Source: CAVQAH01 sp963784195 (GTDB lineage: Bacteria > Acidobacteriota > Vicinamibacteria > Vicinamibacterales > 2-12-FULL-66-21). Taken from it: DNA of 64,000 bases. The stretch lies in assembly GCA_963784195.1 (NCBI GenBank), contig CAWARA010000025.1, positions 124,001-188,000 of the forward strand. The letters run 5' to 3'. A model generated the notes under the pieces. The model was not told the origin of the DNA. It searched no databases and saw only the letters and a list, made by a program, of their open reading frames with translations. The position numbers and the translations under genes are program-made. Shown here in pieces: positions 27,556 to 38,659 of the stretch. Position 1 is the first letter of the stretch; each line of letters begins with the position of its first letter.

Positions 27556-27743
27556 GGGGTTCACGACGAGGGTTCACGACGAGGGTTCAGGACGAGGTTC
27601 AGGACGCGGGTTCACGACGCGGTCCTAACAGATTCGTTTTTGAGGTCCTTCGTGGTGAACGTCAGCGAACCTTTGTATCTGAACCATCGTGGTGAACGAC
27701 CGTGCTGAACACTCGTCGTGAACCGGCGCTCTGAACCGTTGTC
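27556..27743. repeat. Tandem/inverted 'GGTTCACGACG' repeat array, copy 1
   Basis: The left half (27556-27620) holds about five tandem GGTTCACGACGAGG-type units. The right half (27648-27743) holds the reverse complements (GTGGTGAACG, GTCGTGAACC, CTGAACCG). They are degenerate, so the block can fold on itself. It fills the gap between two divergent genes. A second, one-sided array is at 31988-32069. No spacer-repeat regularity as in CRISPR. Confidence 0.8.
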
Positions 27744-27762
27744 AGTTTGATGGAGGTTGAGC

Positions 27763-30351
<2,589 letters not shown>

Positions 30352-30353
30352 TC

Positions 30354-30462
30354 ATCGGAAAACGGAAATCGGAAATCGGACAATCGGAAATCGGAAATCA
30401 GAAAGCCGATTGCGCACAGCCGTTCGCCCATTTCCCATTTCCGATTTCCGATTTCCGATTTG
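30354..30462. repeat. Inverted 'CGGAAAT' repeat block, copy 1
   Basis: The left arm is tandem ATCGGAAATCGGAAATCGG; the right arm is tandem TTTCCGATTTCCGATTTCCG. They are separated by about 30 bases, so the block can form a long hairpin. It fills the gap between the convergent metalloprotease and tonB genes. Same family as 50921-51059. Confidence 0.85.
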
Positions 30463-30467
30463 TGGCG

Positions 30468-31376
30468 TTAGCGGAGCGTGAAGGTCATCTCGATCTCGAC
30501 GAGGACCGGCACGGCTTCGCCTGTTCGGTTCTTGCCGGGATCGAAGCGCCAGAGGCGCACGGTGCGTTCGGCTTCCTGATCGAGACCGAAAGTTGAATCG
30601 AGCGAGCGGGTCACGCGAACAGGACCGACGGTGCCGTCTGGCATGACGACCGCTTCCAGGGTGACGATGCCCTGGATCTTCGCGCGCATCGCGTCGGCCG
30701 TGTAGTTCGGTTTGACTTCCTTGATGAGTCGGGGCGAGGTGATGCCGTTGCCAGGGCGAGCCGCGCCGCCGCCGAAGTTCCCGCCGTATCCTGGGCCAAG
30801 GCCGGAGCCCTGTCCTGGGCCGATACCCGTTCCATTGCCAGTGCCTGCGCCACCGCCACTCCCGCTGCCCTGCGAGGGCGTGGGGAGCGTCGGTATGTTG
30901 GAGATCGTTCCAGGCGCCTGCTCCAGACCGGTGGCCATGGGCTGCGCCGGGATCGTGAGCGGTTGAAGTTCAGCCACCTGCTTGGGTGGCTCGGGCATCG
31001 GCTTGGGAGGCTTGGCGGCCGGAACCGTCAATTTGTCCTGGCCCGGAGCCTCTGCCTTCTTGGGTGGTTCGGGTGACTTGTTACCGCCACCGCCACCGCC
31101 TCCGCCTGGACCAGGCGCGGCGAGCCAAACGATCTCAGTTGGGAGCTTGAGCTCGCTCGGTGTGCCGGGGACTGAGGCCGGCAGCCAGAGCGCCCCGAAC
31201 AGCAGCAGCAGTCCCGTAGCTACGTGCGTCGCCACCGAGACGCTGAGTGCATTGCCGATACGGCCTGTATCTCGCTTGCCGCCGGGAACTTGACCCGCCA
31301 GAAAGCTCGAGTTGGGGCTGGCGCCCTGATAGATTGCAGACATCGGACGATCGGCCTGACCCGGCTCTACGTTCAT
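30468..31376 (-). CDS. TonB-type energy transducer
   Basis: The protein has about 302 residues. A cytoplasmic N terminus is followed by one membrane helix (VATHVATGLLLLFGALWL) and a long Pro/Gly-rich periplasmic spanner (PEPPKKAEAPGQ, PAAKPPKPMPEPPK, then GSG repeats). The C-terminal TonB domain has PRLIKEVKPNYTADAMRAKIQGIVTLEAVV and VRLWRFDPGKNRTGEAVPVLVEI. It would couple the inner-membrane proton gradient to TonB-dependent receptors such as the one at 6903-9675. No exbB or exbD is nearby. The start is uncertain: ATG 31376 is chosen, with TTG 31403 upstream. Confidence 0.87.
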   Translation of the reverse strand: MNVEPGQADRPMSAIYQGASPNSSFLAGQVPGGKRDTGRIGNALSVSVATHVATGLLLLFGALWLPASVPGTPSELKLPTEIVWLAAPGPGGGGGGGGNKSPEPPKKAEAPGQDKLTVPAAKPPKPMPEPPKQVAELQPLTIPAQPMATGLEQAPGTISNIPTLPTPSQGSGSGGGAGTGNGTGIGPGQGSGLGPGYGGNFGGGAARPGNGITSPRLIKEVKPNYTADAMRAKIQGIVTLEAVVMPDGTVGPVRVTRSLDSTFGLDQEAERTVRLWRFDPGKNRTGEAVPVLVEIEMTFTLR

Positions 31377-31529
31377 TGTGGCTGACGAACCCGTATAGCG
31401 CAAGAAGCAATATGGGTGCCTCAGCTAGCGCGACCGGCTCTAGCGTACAAGCCCCTGTATCGGCGCGAGGCACTACCCTCTTCTCTTGGACGTAAAAGAG
31501 AGTCCGCCGGACGTAAAAGGTGACAGCAG

Positions 31530-31982
31530 TTACCGGAATTGGACGGCTCTTGTGCGGCCAGCCCATGCGCCGATTGCCGCGTTGCCGCCTCCGTAGGCGT
31601 GCAGTTTCGCGAGCGCGTCAGCCGCCCGCGGCAGGTTGTGGACGGCCACGAGAATACCGCCGCGGTCGACGAGCGTTTCGTAGATGTGCCCATCGTGCGA
31701 CTGAAACCCGGCGCGGCCGATGGTGGCCGTCAGGCCGCCGCGCTCCAGACCCGAATCCTCCCCCTGCAGTGCTGAAATCAGCGGGCCACGGACCAGCACC
31801 TCGCCCAGCCGATGAATCTGCATGCTCCGAACGTCGGTGAACCGCGCGTCGATCAAGGACCGCGCCTCGGTTGACGGTTTCGCCACGACCGACAACGATT
31901 CGATCGCAAAGCCGGCGCCGATGAGCGCCTCAATCCCTGGCGCCGCCCAGGTCACATTCTGAAAGACGCCGATCGTAAACAT
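31530..31982 (-). CDS. Small stress-type protein (YflT/DUF1269-like), paralogue of 32062-32568
   Basis: A 150-residue protein beginning MFTIGVFQNVTWAAPGIEAL, with a central Gly-rich segment and the end segment AGFQSHDGHIYETLVDRGGILVAVHN. The same layout (GVPSTRGEDIEREVQAGSILIAVHV) occurs in the next gene upstream, so they are paralogues. The pattern of an N-terminal ferredoxin-like fold, glycine helix and C-terminal strand resembles general-stress/DUF1269-type proteins, but that identification is tentative. No catalytic residues are recognised. Confidence 0.55.
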   Translation of the reverse strand: MFTIGVFQNVTWAAPGIEALIGAGFAIESLSVVAKPSTEARSLIDARFTDVRSMQIHRLGEVLVRGPLISALQGEDSGLERGGLTATIGRAGFQSHDGHIYETLVDRGGILVAVHNLPRAADALAKLHAYGGGNAAIGAWAGRTRAVQFR

Positions 31983-31987
31983 TGGGC

Positions 31988-32069
31988 CTCACGAGGGTTC
32001 ACGACGGGGGTTCACACGACGGTTCACGACGAAGGTTCACACGAAAAGTTCACACGGGGGTTCACGGTT
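31988..32069. repeat. Tandem 'GGTTCACACGACG' array, copy 2
   Basis: About six degenerate GGTTCAC(AC)GACG units run in one orientation between the paired stress-type genes. They overlap the last codons of the upstream gene. Same word as at 27556-27743, without an inverted half. Confidence 0.75.
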
Positions 32070-32568
32070 CCCAGTTTGCGACCGTAACATCGGTCGGGTC
32101 GCCGGCTACGAGAATCTCACGGACCGGGGCGACGTCATCGCTGGCGACATGAACGGCGATCAGGATCGATCCGGCCTGGACCTCGCGTTCGATGTCTTCG
32201 CCGCGCGTGGACGGAACACCGGCGGAGGTCAGCACCGAGGACAGGCTGCCGGCAGCGTGGCCGGCGACTTCACCGAGCTCGGCGGCCAACGGACCGGCGC
32301 TCACGATCGGACCAATCCCGGGCAGAACCATTGCGATGGCTGCCAGCACCTGGCCGCTCAGCTCACCGAGCACCGCAGCGGGCCGCGAGTCCTCGAGATC
32401 GACGCCCGGCGTGGCGTCCAGCGCACGTGCCAGCTCCCCTTCTTCCTGGTGGCTGCGAGCGACAACCGAAATGTGTTCTCGGCCTATGCCGGCGAAGTGC
32501 AGCGCACGAGCTGCCGCGGCAGCTGCACTGGGACTTGGGAACAAGGCGAGGACGATGGGGTGGGGCAC
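32062..32568 (-). CDS. Small stress-type protein, paralogue of 31530-31982
   Basis: A 168-residue protein with MPHPIVLALFPSPSAAAAAARAL (ferredoxin-like start), GIGREHISVVARSHQEEGEL, and an alanine/glycine-rich central helix (LAAIAMVLPGIGPIVSAGPLAAELG). The C-terminal segment GSILIAVHV is shared with its neighbour. The central helix resembles the glycine-zipper-like segment of DUF1269/YflT-type stress proteins. Function is unproven. It shares orientation with its paralogue, with a repeat array between. Confidence 0.55.
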   Translation of the reverse strand: MPHPIVLALFPSPSAAAAAARALHFAGIGREHISVVARSHQEEGELARALDATPGVDLEDSRPAAVLGELSGQVLAAIAMVLPGIGPIVSAGPLAAELGEVAGHAAGSLSSVLTSAGVPSTRGEDIEREVQAGSILIAVHVASDDVAPVREILVAGDPTDVTVANWEP

Positions 32569-32599
32569 GACGTTATCTTACTTGTTAAGTCCTCGCCTG

Positions 32600-32710
32600 C
32601 CGTAGTTCGTGGTTCGTTGCTCGTCGCTCGAAGAGCTGTGAGCAGCAAAGGCGCGGCGCATTAGCCCTCCGAGCAACGACCGACGAACAACGAACCACGG
32701 ACTACGGGCC
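32600..32710. repeat. Inverted repeat, 'GTTCGTAGCTCG' family, copy 4
   Basis: The left arm CGTAGTTCGTGGTTCGTTGC (32601-32620 and on to 32630) pairs with the right arm around 32670-32707 (GAGCAACGAC to ACGAACCACGGACTACGGG), with some insertions and a loop of about 40 bases. It lies upstream of the stress-type gene and downstream of the VWA gene, both on the minus strand. Confidence 0.75.
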
Positions 32711-32736
32711 ACGAAACAACGGATGACAACAACGAA

Positions 32737-33615
32737 TCACTTGGCGAGATAACCATCCCGACCCCTGACACGCAGTCCCGGTCTCTTCACCTTGATCGCA
32801 ATCGATCGCCACTCGTTCGCGCCGGCGGCGAGCGGCCGCGACGGCGAGTAGCCGAGCAGATACTGAAACCTCAGCTCGCGGGCGATGGTCTGGAGAGTGG
32901 CGGACAGGTCGCGTTCGTTTCTCGTGTTGAACGAGCGGCCGCCGGTCAGCGCGGCAAGTTCCGCGAACAGCTCCGGCCGATCCCGGCCGAACGCGATGGG
33001 ATAGACGATGACGTTCGCAGCGCGGGTGCGGGTCAGGACGTCCCCCGCTGTGGCGCGGCTGTATCGGTCGTTGCCATCGGACAACAGCACGAGCGCGCGG
33101 CGTCCGCGGCTGGCATCGACGGCGTCGATCGCGGCCACGATCGCGTCGTGCAACGCAGTCGTCCCGAAGGCGTCGGTCCGTTCGACGTCGCTGCGCACCA
33201 ATGCCTTGTCCTTCACTGTTTCGACCGTGCTGCCGATCTTGAGGAGCATGACCTCGTCCTCGGGCCGAAGGGCGTCGAGGAAGGTCACGGTAGCCCGTTT
33301 CATCGCTGCCAGCCGGTCACCGGCCACGCTGAAGCTCCGGTCGAGACCGACGGCGACGGTGAGCGGAAAGTCTCCAGCCACGAACGTGGACACCGTCTGC
33401 GGCTGCCCGTCCTCGAGGATCTCGAAGTCCGCCGCGGTCAGGTCTCGCACGGGTTCGCCCTTGCCGTCGGTGACCGCAGCGTAGACCTCGACCGCAGCGA
33501 CGCCGGAGGCGAATTGCGAGGCGGCTGGTCTGACGTCCCAGGCGAGCGCCGCAGCCACCGCGGCAATGGTGATAGACTGGGAGAGTACCCCGCGCGACGA
33601 CGAAGGAGCCGCCAT
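32737..33615 (-). CDS. VWA-domain protein, acidobacterial VWFA-related type
   Basis: The protein has about 292 residues. The N-terminal region before the VWA fold has VEVYAAVTDGKGEPVRDLTAADFEILEDGQPQTV, typical of the TIGR03436 acidobacterial VWFA-related family. The VWA fold then has a MIDAS-like LDRSFSVAGD (DxSxS changed to DRSFS), a later T in TDAFGTTALHDAI and LVLLSDGNDRYS. The likely export signal is ITIAAVAAALAWDVRPAAS. The start is uncertain: ATG 33615 (sharing the CATG with tatA) keeps the whole signal, and GTG 33558 would truncate it. Neither has a clear ribosome site. Confidence 0.78.
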   Translation of the reverse strand: MAAPSSSRGVLSQSITIAAVAAALAWDVRPAASQFASGVAAVEVYAAVTDGKGEPVRDLTAADFEILEDGQPQTVSTFVAGDFPLTVAVGLDRSFSVAGDRLAAMKRATVTFLDALRPEDEVMLLKIGSTVETVKDKALVRSDVERTDAFGTTALHDAIVAAIDAVDASRGRRALVLLSDGNDRYSRATAGDVLTRTRAANVIVYPIAFGRDRPELFAELAALTGGRSFNTRNERDLSATLQTIARELRFQYLLGYSPSRPLAAGANEWRSIAIKVKRPGLRVRGRDGYLAK

Positions 33616-33754
33616 GGGTCTGGGCATTCCCGAACTAGTAGTCATCGTCTTTCTGATCATCCTGATTTTCGGAGCAAGCCGCCTGCCCGAGATTGGCCGA
33701 GGCATTGGCAAAGGGATCCGAAACTTCAAGGATGCGACCCGGGAAGACCGCTGA
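33614..33754 (+). CDS. tatA: TatA/E-type twin-arginine translocase subunit
   Basis: This very short protein (46 residues) begins MGLGIPELVVIVFLIILIFGASRLPEIGRGIGKGIRNFKDA. It has the membrane helix, the FG hinge and the amphipathic helix of TatA, with almost no C-terminal tail. TatA oligomers form the pore for folded proteins with twin-arginine signals. An AAGGAG site lies six bases before the ATG. No tatB or tatC is nearby. The gene is convergent with selB, 24 bases away. Confidence 0.93.
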   Translation: MGLGIPELVVIVFLIILIFGASRLPEIGRGIGKGIRNFKDATREDR

Positions 33755-33778
33755 GCTCGATCGGTTACCAACTCGCCG

Positions 33779-35686
33779 CTACAACACGATGCGGGCGTCT
33801 CCCACCCGCTTCGTGACTCGCTCCCTGTCAAGAAACTCCAGCAACGGTATCGCGAACTTCCGTGAGATCCCGTAGCGTTCCTTGAAGGCCCCCACGTCCA
33901 CGCGAGCGTTCGGCTGCGCTTTCAGCGCTCGCACGTCGCTTTTCAGCTGCTCCAGCACGCTCGCGTGAAAGTAGAGCGTATCGACCTTCACTATCGATCG
34001 CGCACGCAGCAGGAGCTTCAGCACGCGATCGGCAACATCCTTTGATGCCCCGGCCGTTGTGGCCGCTGCGGCGACGTCTGGCGGGGCCAACTTTGCTTCC
34101 CGGAATATCTCCTCGAGCTGGTGATGGACACGAGCTTCTTCCGGCGACAGCGACACCTGGTGGCTCGCCAGCGCGAGGCGGTCGCGCGCGACGACCCGTC
34201 CCGCAGCGACGAGATGCTGAACCACGAAATCGAAGACAGCGGGCGATGCTCGTCCGAACAGCTTGTCACGCGCCTCCTCGCGCGGAAGGCCCGCGGACAG
34301 GGGTTGGCCTCGGTGATGTGTCTCGAGCTCGGCGACGAGGCGCGCGGACAGGCCGTCGAGCACGCGCCGCGACAGCAGGATGTCCTCGATGGCCACGATG
34401 CGCCCGTCACCGGTGAGCCGCTCGACGGCGCGGCCCGCTTCCGCAGGTGACAGGCCAGCGCGGCTGACCAGCGAGTGGCGCTCCAGACCCGAGGCTCCCC
34501 TTTCGTCGACGAATGCGGCCACCACCGCATCCGCATCGCCTTCCAGGCGACGAAAACGGTCGAGACCCGTGGAGGTGCGAATCGCACCGCGCGGCGGCTG
34601 AGGATCGAGGACGACGCCTCCGCCGATCGTGATCGGGGGCGAATACGCGCGCACGATGAACCGGTCCCCGCGTGTCACCACGGCCGGAGATTCGAGTCGG
34701 ATTCTGGCGAACGCCGAGCCGCCAGGCTCCAGCTCGGCGGCTGAACCCGACGCCCCGCGTGCTCCGGCAAGAGCGACGCGGCCGAACAGCTCGCTCGTCC
34801 CCTGGTGAAACCTGACCCGCGCCCCGTGCTTCAACGGCCGCGCATCGTCGAGCAGCTCGATCGTCACATCGATCCGGCGCGTCACCGTGACGGCGCCCGG
34901 CTCGCAGAGCGTATCGCCCCGCTCGAGGTCGGTCACGTCGACGCCGCCCAGATTCGCCGCAACCCGGCGGCCGGCTTCAGCGCGATTCTCCCGCTGGCCG
35001 TGGACCTGCAGACCGCGAACCTTGACTCGCCGCTCGCGCGGCAGGATCACGAGGTCCTGATCCTCGCGTAGCGTGCCCGAGAGCAACGTCCCCGTGACGA
35101 CGGTACCGAAGCCTTTCATCGTGAAGACACGATCGATGGGGAGCCGGACCTGGCCATCCGCGCTCTTCCCGCGTACCGCGTCTGCAAGCGTGCGAAGCGT
35201 CTTCGTCAACGCCTCCAGCCCCTCGCCCGTCTTCGACGACACGGCGACAATCGGCGCATCCTGCAGAAACGACCGTTGCGCGAGCTCCCGCACCTCGAGC
35301 GCGGCGATCTCCGTCATCTCCGGCCCTGCGATGTCGGTCTTGGTGAGGACGATCAGCCCGGCTGGCACGTGGAGCAGCCGGCAGATCTGGAAGTGTTCCC
35401 GGGTCTGCGGCATCACGGACTCGTCGGCCGCGACGACCATCATCACGAGGTCGATGCCACCCGCACCCGCGAGCATGTTCTTGACGAACCGCTCGTGACC
35501 GGGGACGTCGACGAAGGCGAAATTGACCCCGCCGCTTTGAAGGTTGGCGAACCCGAGATCGATGGTGATGCCGCGCGCCTTCTCTTCCTTCAACCGATCG
35601 GGATCGGTTCCGGTCAGCGCGCGAACGAGCGAGCTCTTTCCGTGATCGATGTGTCCCGCGGTGCCGACGACGATCGAATCAGACAT
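33779..35686 (-). CDS. selB: Selenocysteine-specific elongation factor SelB
   Basis: SelB carries Sec-tRNA to the ribosome at UGA codons with a SECIS element. The 635-residue protein has the GTPase domain (GHIDHGKSS at residues 11-19, DVPGHE, TKTD), EF-Tu-like domains II and III, and C-terminal winged helices (RYGISRKFAIPLLEFLDRERVTKRVGD) that bind SECIS RNA. Full length. This predicts that the organism makes selenoproteins, though no selA, selD or tRNA-Sec lies in the window. It follows rnr by 15 bases on the same strand. Confidence 0.95.
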   Translation of the reverse strand: MSDSIVVGTAGHIDHGKSSLVRALTGTDPDRLKEEKARGITIDLGFANLQSGGVNFAFVDVPGHERFVKNMLAGAGGIDLVMMVVAADESVMPQTREHFQICRLLHVPAGLIVLTKTDIAGPEMTEIAALEVRELAQRSFLQDAPIVAVSSKTGEGLEALTKTLRTLADAVRGKSADGQVRLPIDRVFTMKGFGTVVTGTLLSGTLREDQDLVILPRERRVKVRGLQVHGQRENRAEAGRRVAANLGGVDVTDLERGDTLCEPGAVTVTRRIDVTIELLDDARPLKHGARVRFHQGTSELFGRVALAGARGASGSAAELEPGGSAFARIRLESPAVVTRGDRFIVRAYSPPITIGGGVVLDPQPPRGAIRTSTGLDRFRRLEGDADAVVAAFVDERGASGLERHSLVSRAGLSPAEAGRAVERLTGDGRIVAIEDILLSRRVLDGLSARLVAELETHHRGQPLSAGLPREEARDKLFGRASPAVFDFVVQHLVAAGRVVARDRLALASHQVSLSPEEARVHHQLEEIFREAKLAPPDVAAAATTAGASKDVADRVLKLLLRARSIVKVDTLYFHASVLEQLKSDVRALKAQPNARVDVGAFKERYGISRKFAIPLLEFLDRERVTKRVGDARIVL

Positions 35687-35701
35687 ATGCAGCGCCCGGC
35701 T

Positions 35702-37987
35702 TCAGCGGGGCCCTCGCCGCTTTCCTGCCGCGCGTTCTTTCTTGCCCGGCCGTTGTTTCTTCTTCCGCGCCTCGCTCTTCCGAGGCGGACGTTCCCGCTT
35801 CGGTTCGGCCTTGCTCCGACGCGGTCCGCGATTCCGTTCCGACTGCCGAACGGCGTCGAGGATCTCGGTCAGCCCGAGATCGACCTGGCGCCGTTCCATG
35901 TCGACCTTCACGACCTGGACTTTCACCCGGTCGCCCAGCCGGTACACTTTGCCGAAGTTCTCTCCGCGCAGGATGTGTGCCCGTTCGACGAAGCGGTAGT
36001 AGTCGTCGGCCATCGTCGACACGTGGACGAGGCCTTCGACGAAGTGTTCGATGAGCTCGATGTAGAGGCCGAAGGCGGTCACACCAGTGATGTAGCCCTC
36101 GAACTCGTCCCCCACCTTGTCCGCCATGAACCGGACCTTTTTCCACTGCACGAGCTCGCGCTCGGCGTCGTCCGCACGGCGCTCGCGTTCGGACGTGTGG
36201 CGCGCAATGTCCGGCATGTCCTCGATCAGCTCCGCCTTGCGCTCCTCGTTCATGAGGCCCTGCCGGGATTCGCGGAGCGTGCGGTGCACGATCAGGTCGG
36301 GGTATCGCCGAATGGGCGAGGTGAAGTGGGTGTAGCTGTCCGCAGCCAGGCCGAAGTGTCCGAGGTTCGAGGGATCGTATCGCGCCTTCTGCATCGTTCG
36401 CAGCATGAGGAACGCGATCGGCTTCTCCTCCGGCGTACCGCGCATGCGCTCGACCAGTTTCTGAAAGTGCCGCGGACGGACGTTGTCGGCCGGCGCGCCG
36501 AGGCCATACCCGAGCGTCGCGATGAACTCTTCGAACTGCTCGACCTTGAGCGGATCCGGTTCCTCGTGGATCCGGAAGAGCGACGGCACGTCGTGCTCGG
36601 ACAGGTGTTCCGCAACGGTCTCGTTGGCCACGAGCATGAACTCTTCGATGATCCGGTGGGCAACGTTGCGCTCCATCGCGATGATCTCCTCGACGAGCCC
36701 TTCGTCGTCGAGCACGATCTCCGGTTCCTTGAGATCGAAGTCGATGGAACCGCGGCGGCGCCGGCGGCGGTTCAGGATCTGAAACAGGTCCTGCATCTGC
36801 TCGAACAACGGCACCAGCCCTGAGTACTTCTCGAGGGTGGCGGCGTCGCGCTCGGTCAGTATGCGATTGACGTCGGTGTAGGTCATGCGCGCGTCGCTGT
36901 GAATGACGCCGTCATGCAGCTCGTATCGGACGACCGTACCCTGGCGATCGATCTCCATGAGGCACGACTGCACGAGCCGATCAACATGCGGGTTCAGGCT
37001 GCACAGTCCCGTCGCCAGTTCCGAGGGAAACATGTGCACGGCACGCTCAGGGAAGTACACGGACGTCGCCCGCTCGTAACCTTCTTCGTCGAGCGCCGTC
37101 CCTTCGCGAACATAGTGCGCGACGTCCGCGATGTGAACTCCGAGCCAGTAGTTGCCGTTTGCCAGCCGCTCGAGGGTGATCGCGTCGTCGAAGTCGCGCG
37201 CGTGCTCCCCGTCGATCGTGACCGTGGTGCGCCCGCGGAAATCTGTCCTGCCCTTGATGTCCTCCGCGCGCACGGCGCCGCCGAGCCGTGTCGCCTCAGC
37301 GACCGCTTCAGGACCGTGTTCGTCCTGTATGCCGTACTTGCGAATGATGATTTCGGTGTCGACACCCGGGGCGTCGATATCACCGAGAATGTCGACGATG
37401 CGGCCCATCGGTCCGCGGGCGGGCGTCGGCCAGCGCGTAATCTCCACGGTGACCATGTCACCGCGTTTGGCCGCCGCCTGCTCGTCTGCGGGAATCTGGA
37501 CGTCCATGATCAGCCGCCGATCGAACGGCACGACGAAACCCATGCCTGACTCGTCGCTGTCGAACCGGCCGACGATCGTCGACGATCCGCGCTCGAGGAT
37601 CCGCAGGATCCGTCCTTCGGCACCGCGGTCGGTCACGCGCTCGATGCGCGCGACGACACGATCGCCGTGCATGGCCTGATTCAGGTTGCTGCCGGCAATG
37701 TAGATGTCGCCGGTGATCTCCTCCGACGGCCGATCCGGCACGACGAACCCGAACCCTCGCGGGTGGGTCGTGATGCGGCCGACGGTCAGATTCATCCTGT
37801 CCGGCAGGCCGAAGCGGTTTCCCCGCGTCTGAATAAGAGCCCCGTCGGCGACGAGGTCCTTGAGGAGGCGCGTCAATTCCGCCCGTTGATCGCGCGGTAT
37901 CTTCAACCGCTGCAACAGTTCGCGCGGCGTCGCTGGGTGATCGACTTTCTCCCGGATCATGGCCAGCAACTGTTCGTGACTCAACAT
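35702..37987 (-). CDS. rnr: Ribonuclease R (RNB-family 3'-5' exoribonuclease)
   Basis: RNase R degrades structured RNA from the 3' end. The 761-residue protein shows an N-terminal winged helix, cold-shock OB folds and the RNB catalytic domain with the acidic cluster in GEHARDFDDAITLE and HIADVAHYV. SPIRRYPDLIVHR, an S1 domain (GYITGVTAFGLYIELI) and a lysine/arginine-rich tail follow. ATG 37987 is preferred over the upstream 38029 start because it begins MLSHEQLLAMIREKV after a GAGG site. It is divergent from the ECF sigma gene. Confidence 0.96.
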   Translation of the reverse strand: MLSHEQLLAMIREKVDHPATPRELLQRLKIPRDQRAELTRLLKDLVADGALIQTRGNRFGLPDRMNLTVGRITTHPRGFGFVVPDRPSEEITGDIYIAGSNLNQAMHGDRVVARIERVTDRGAEGRILRILERGSSTIVGRFDSDESGMGFVVPFDRRLIMDVQIPADEQAAAKRGDMVTVEITRWPTPARGPMGRIVDILGDIDAPGVDTEIIIRKYGIQDEHGPEAVAEATRLGGAVRAEDIKGRTDFRGRTTVTIDGEHARDFDDAITLERLANGNYWLGVHIADVAHYVREGTALDEEGYERATSVYFPERAVHMFPSELATGLCSLNPHVDRLVQSCLMEIDRQGTVVRYELHDGVIHSDARMTYTDVNRILTERDAATLEKYSGLVPLFEQMQDLFQILNRRRRRRGSIDFDLKEPEIVLDDEGLVEEIIAMERNVAHRIIEEFMLVANETVAEHLSEHDVPSLFRIHEEPDPLKVEQFEEFIATLGYGLGAPADNVRPRHFQKLVERMRGTPEEKPIAFLMLRTMQKARYDPSNLGHFGLAADSYTHFTSPIRRYPDLIVHRTLRESRQGLMNEERKAELIEDMPDIARHTSERERRADDAERELVQWKKVRFMADKVGDEFEGYITGVTAFGLYIELIEHFVEGLVHVSTMADDYYRFVERAHILRGENFGKVYRLGDRVKVQVVKVDMERRQVDLGLTEILDAVRQSERNRGPRRSKAEPKRERPPRKSEARKKKQRPGKKERAAGKRRGPR

Positions 37988-38031
37988 CTGTGTATTGTCC
38001 TCAATAACGATTAATTCCAACCAGCGCAACC

Positions 38032-38649
38032 GTGCGCCAGTCTACTGACTACGTGACCGTGAGCGACTCGACCGAGGTCAGCGACCTCGACCTGGTGCGC
38101 AGGGCGCAGTCTGGGGATTCCGAGGCTTTCGGTGAACTCGTCGACCGCAATCGGCGGGCGGTGTTCCGCGCCGCGCTGGCCGCGGTCGGATCGGCAGCCG
38201 AGGCGGACGACGTTGCTCAGGAGGCTTTTGTGACCGCCTACAGGAAGCTCAACAGCTTCAGGGGCGATGCCGCGTTCCGTACCTGGCTTCTGGCCATTAC
38301 CTGGCGAAAAGCCATCGACCGCCGCAAGCGCGTGACGCGCTGGCTTCGTCTGACCGCGGCGACTCCCGGCTTCGATGACGATGCCCTCGATCTCGTCGAG
38401 ACGGTGCCTTCCGGGCGCCGGTCTCAGGAAGAGGAGCTTTCGGGCCTCGAGCTGCAGCGGCGCCTGCGCCGCCTGATAGCGGCCCTGCCCAAGAAGCTTC
38501 GCGACGCGTTGCTGCTGGCGGGCTCGGGCGATTACACCTACGAACAAATCGGCCAAATGCTCGGCTGTCCGCTCGGCACGGTGAAATGGCGCGTGTCGGA
38601 AGCGAGAAGGCTGTTGAAAGCGAAGCTGGAAGCGCATCGAGAGTCATGA
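38032..38649 (+). CDS. ECF-type RNA polymerase sigma factor
   Basis: A 205-residue sigma-70-family factor. Region 2 spans about residues 22-95 (DLVRRAQSGDSEAFGELVDRN, DDVAQEAFVTAYRKLNSFRG, FRTWLLAITWRKAIDRRKR). Region 4 spans about 145-200 (LRRLIAALPKKLRDALLLAGSGDYTYEQIGQML, GTVKWRVSEARRLLK). The start could be GTG 38032, 38053 or 38059. It heads a three-gene operon with a membrane protein, probably its regulator, and an exported protein. Confidence 0.92.
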   Translation: MRQSTDYVTVSDSTEVSDLDLVRRAQSGDSEAFGELVDRNRRAVFRAALAAVGSAAEADDVAQEAFVTAYRKLNSFRGDAAFRTWLLAITWRKAIDRRKRVTRWLRLTAATPGFDDDALDLVETVPSGRRSQEEELSGLELQRRLRRLIAALPKKLRDALLLAGSGDYTYEQIGQMLGCPLGTVKWRVSEARRLLKAKLEAHRES

Positions 38650-38659
38650 GCGCCCTCGA

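Noticed and set aside
27556..27743. CRISPR array
   Set aside because: Units are adjacent and degenerate, appear in both orientations, and there are no unique spacers of constant length or cas genes. The same applies to 63004-63180.
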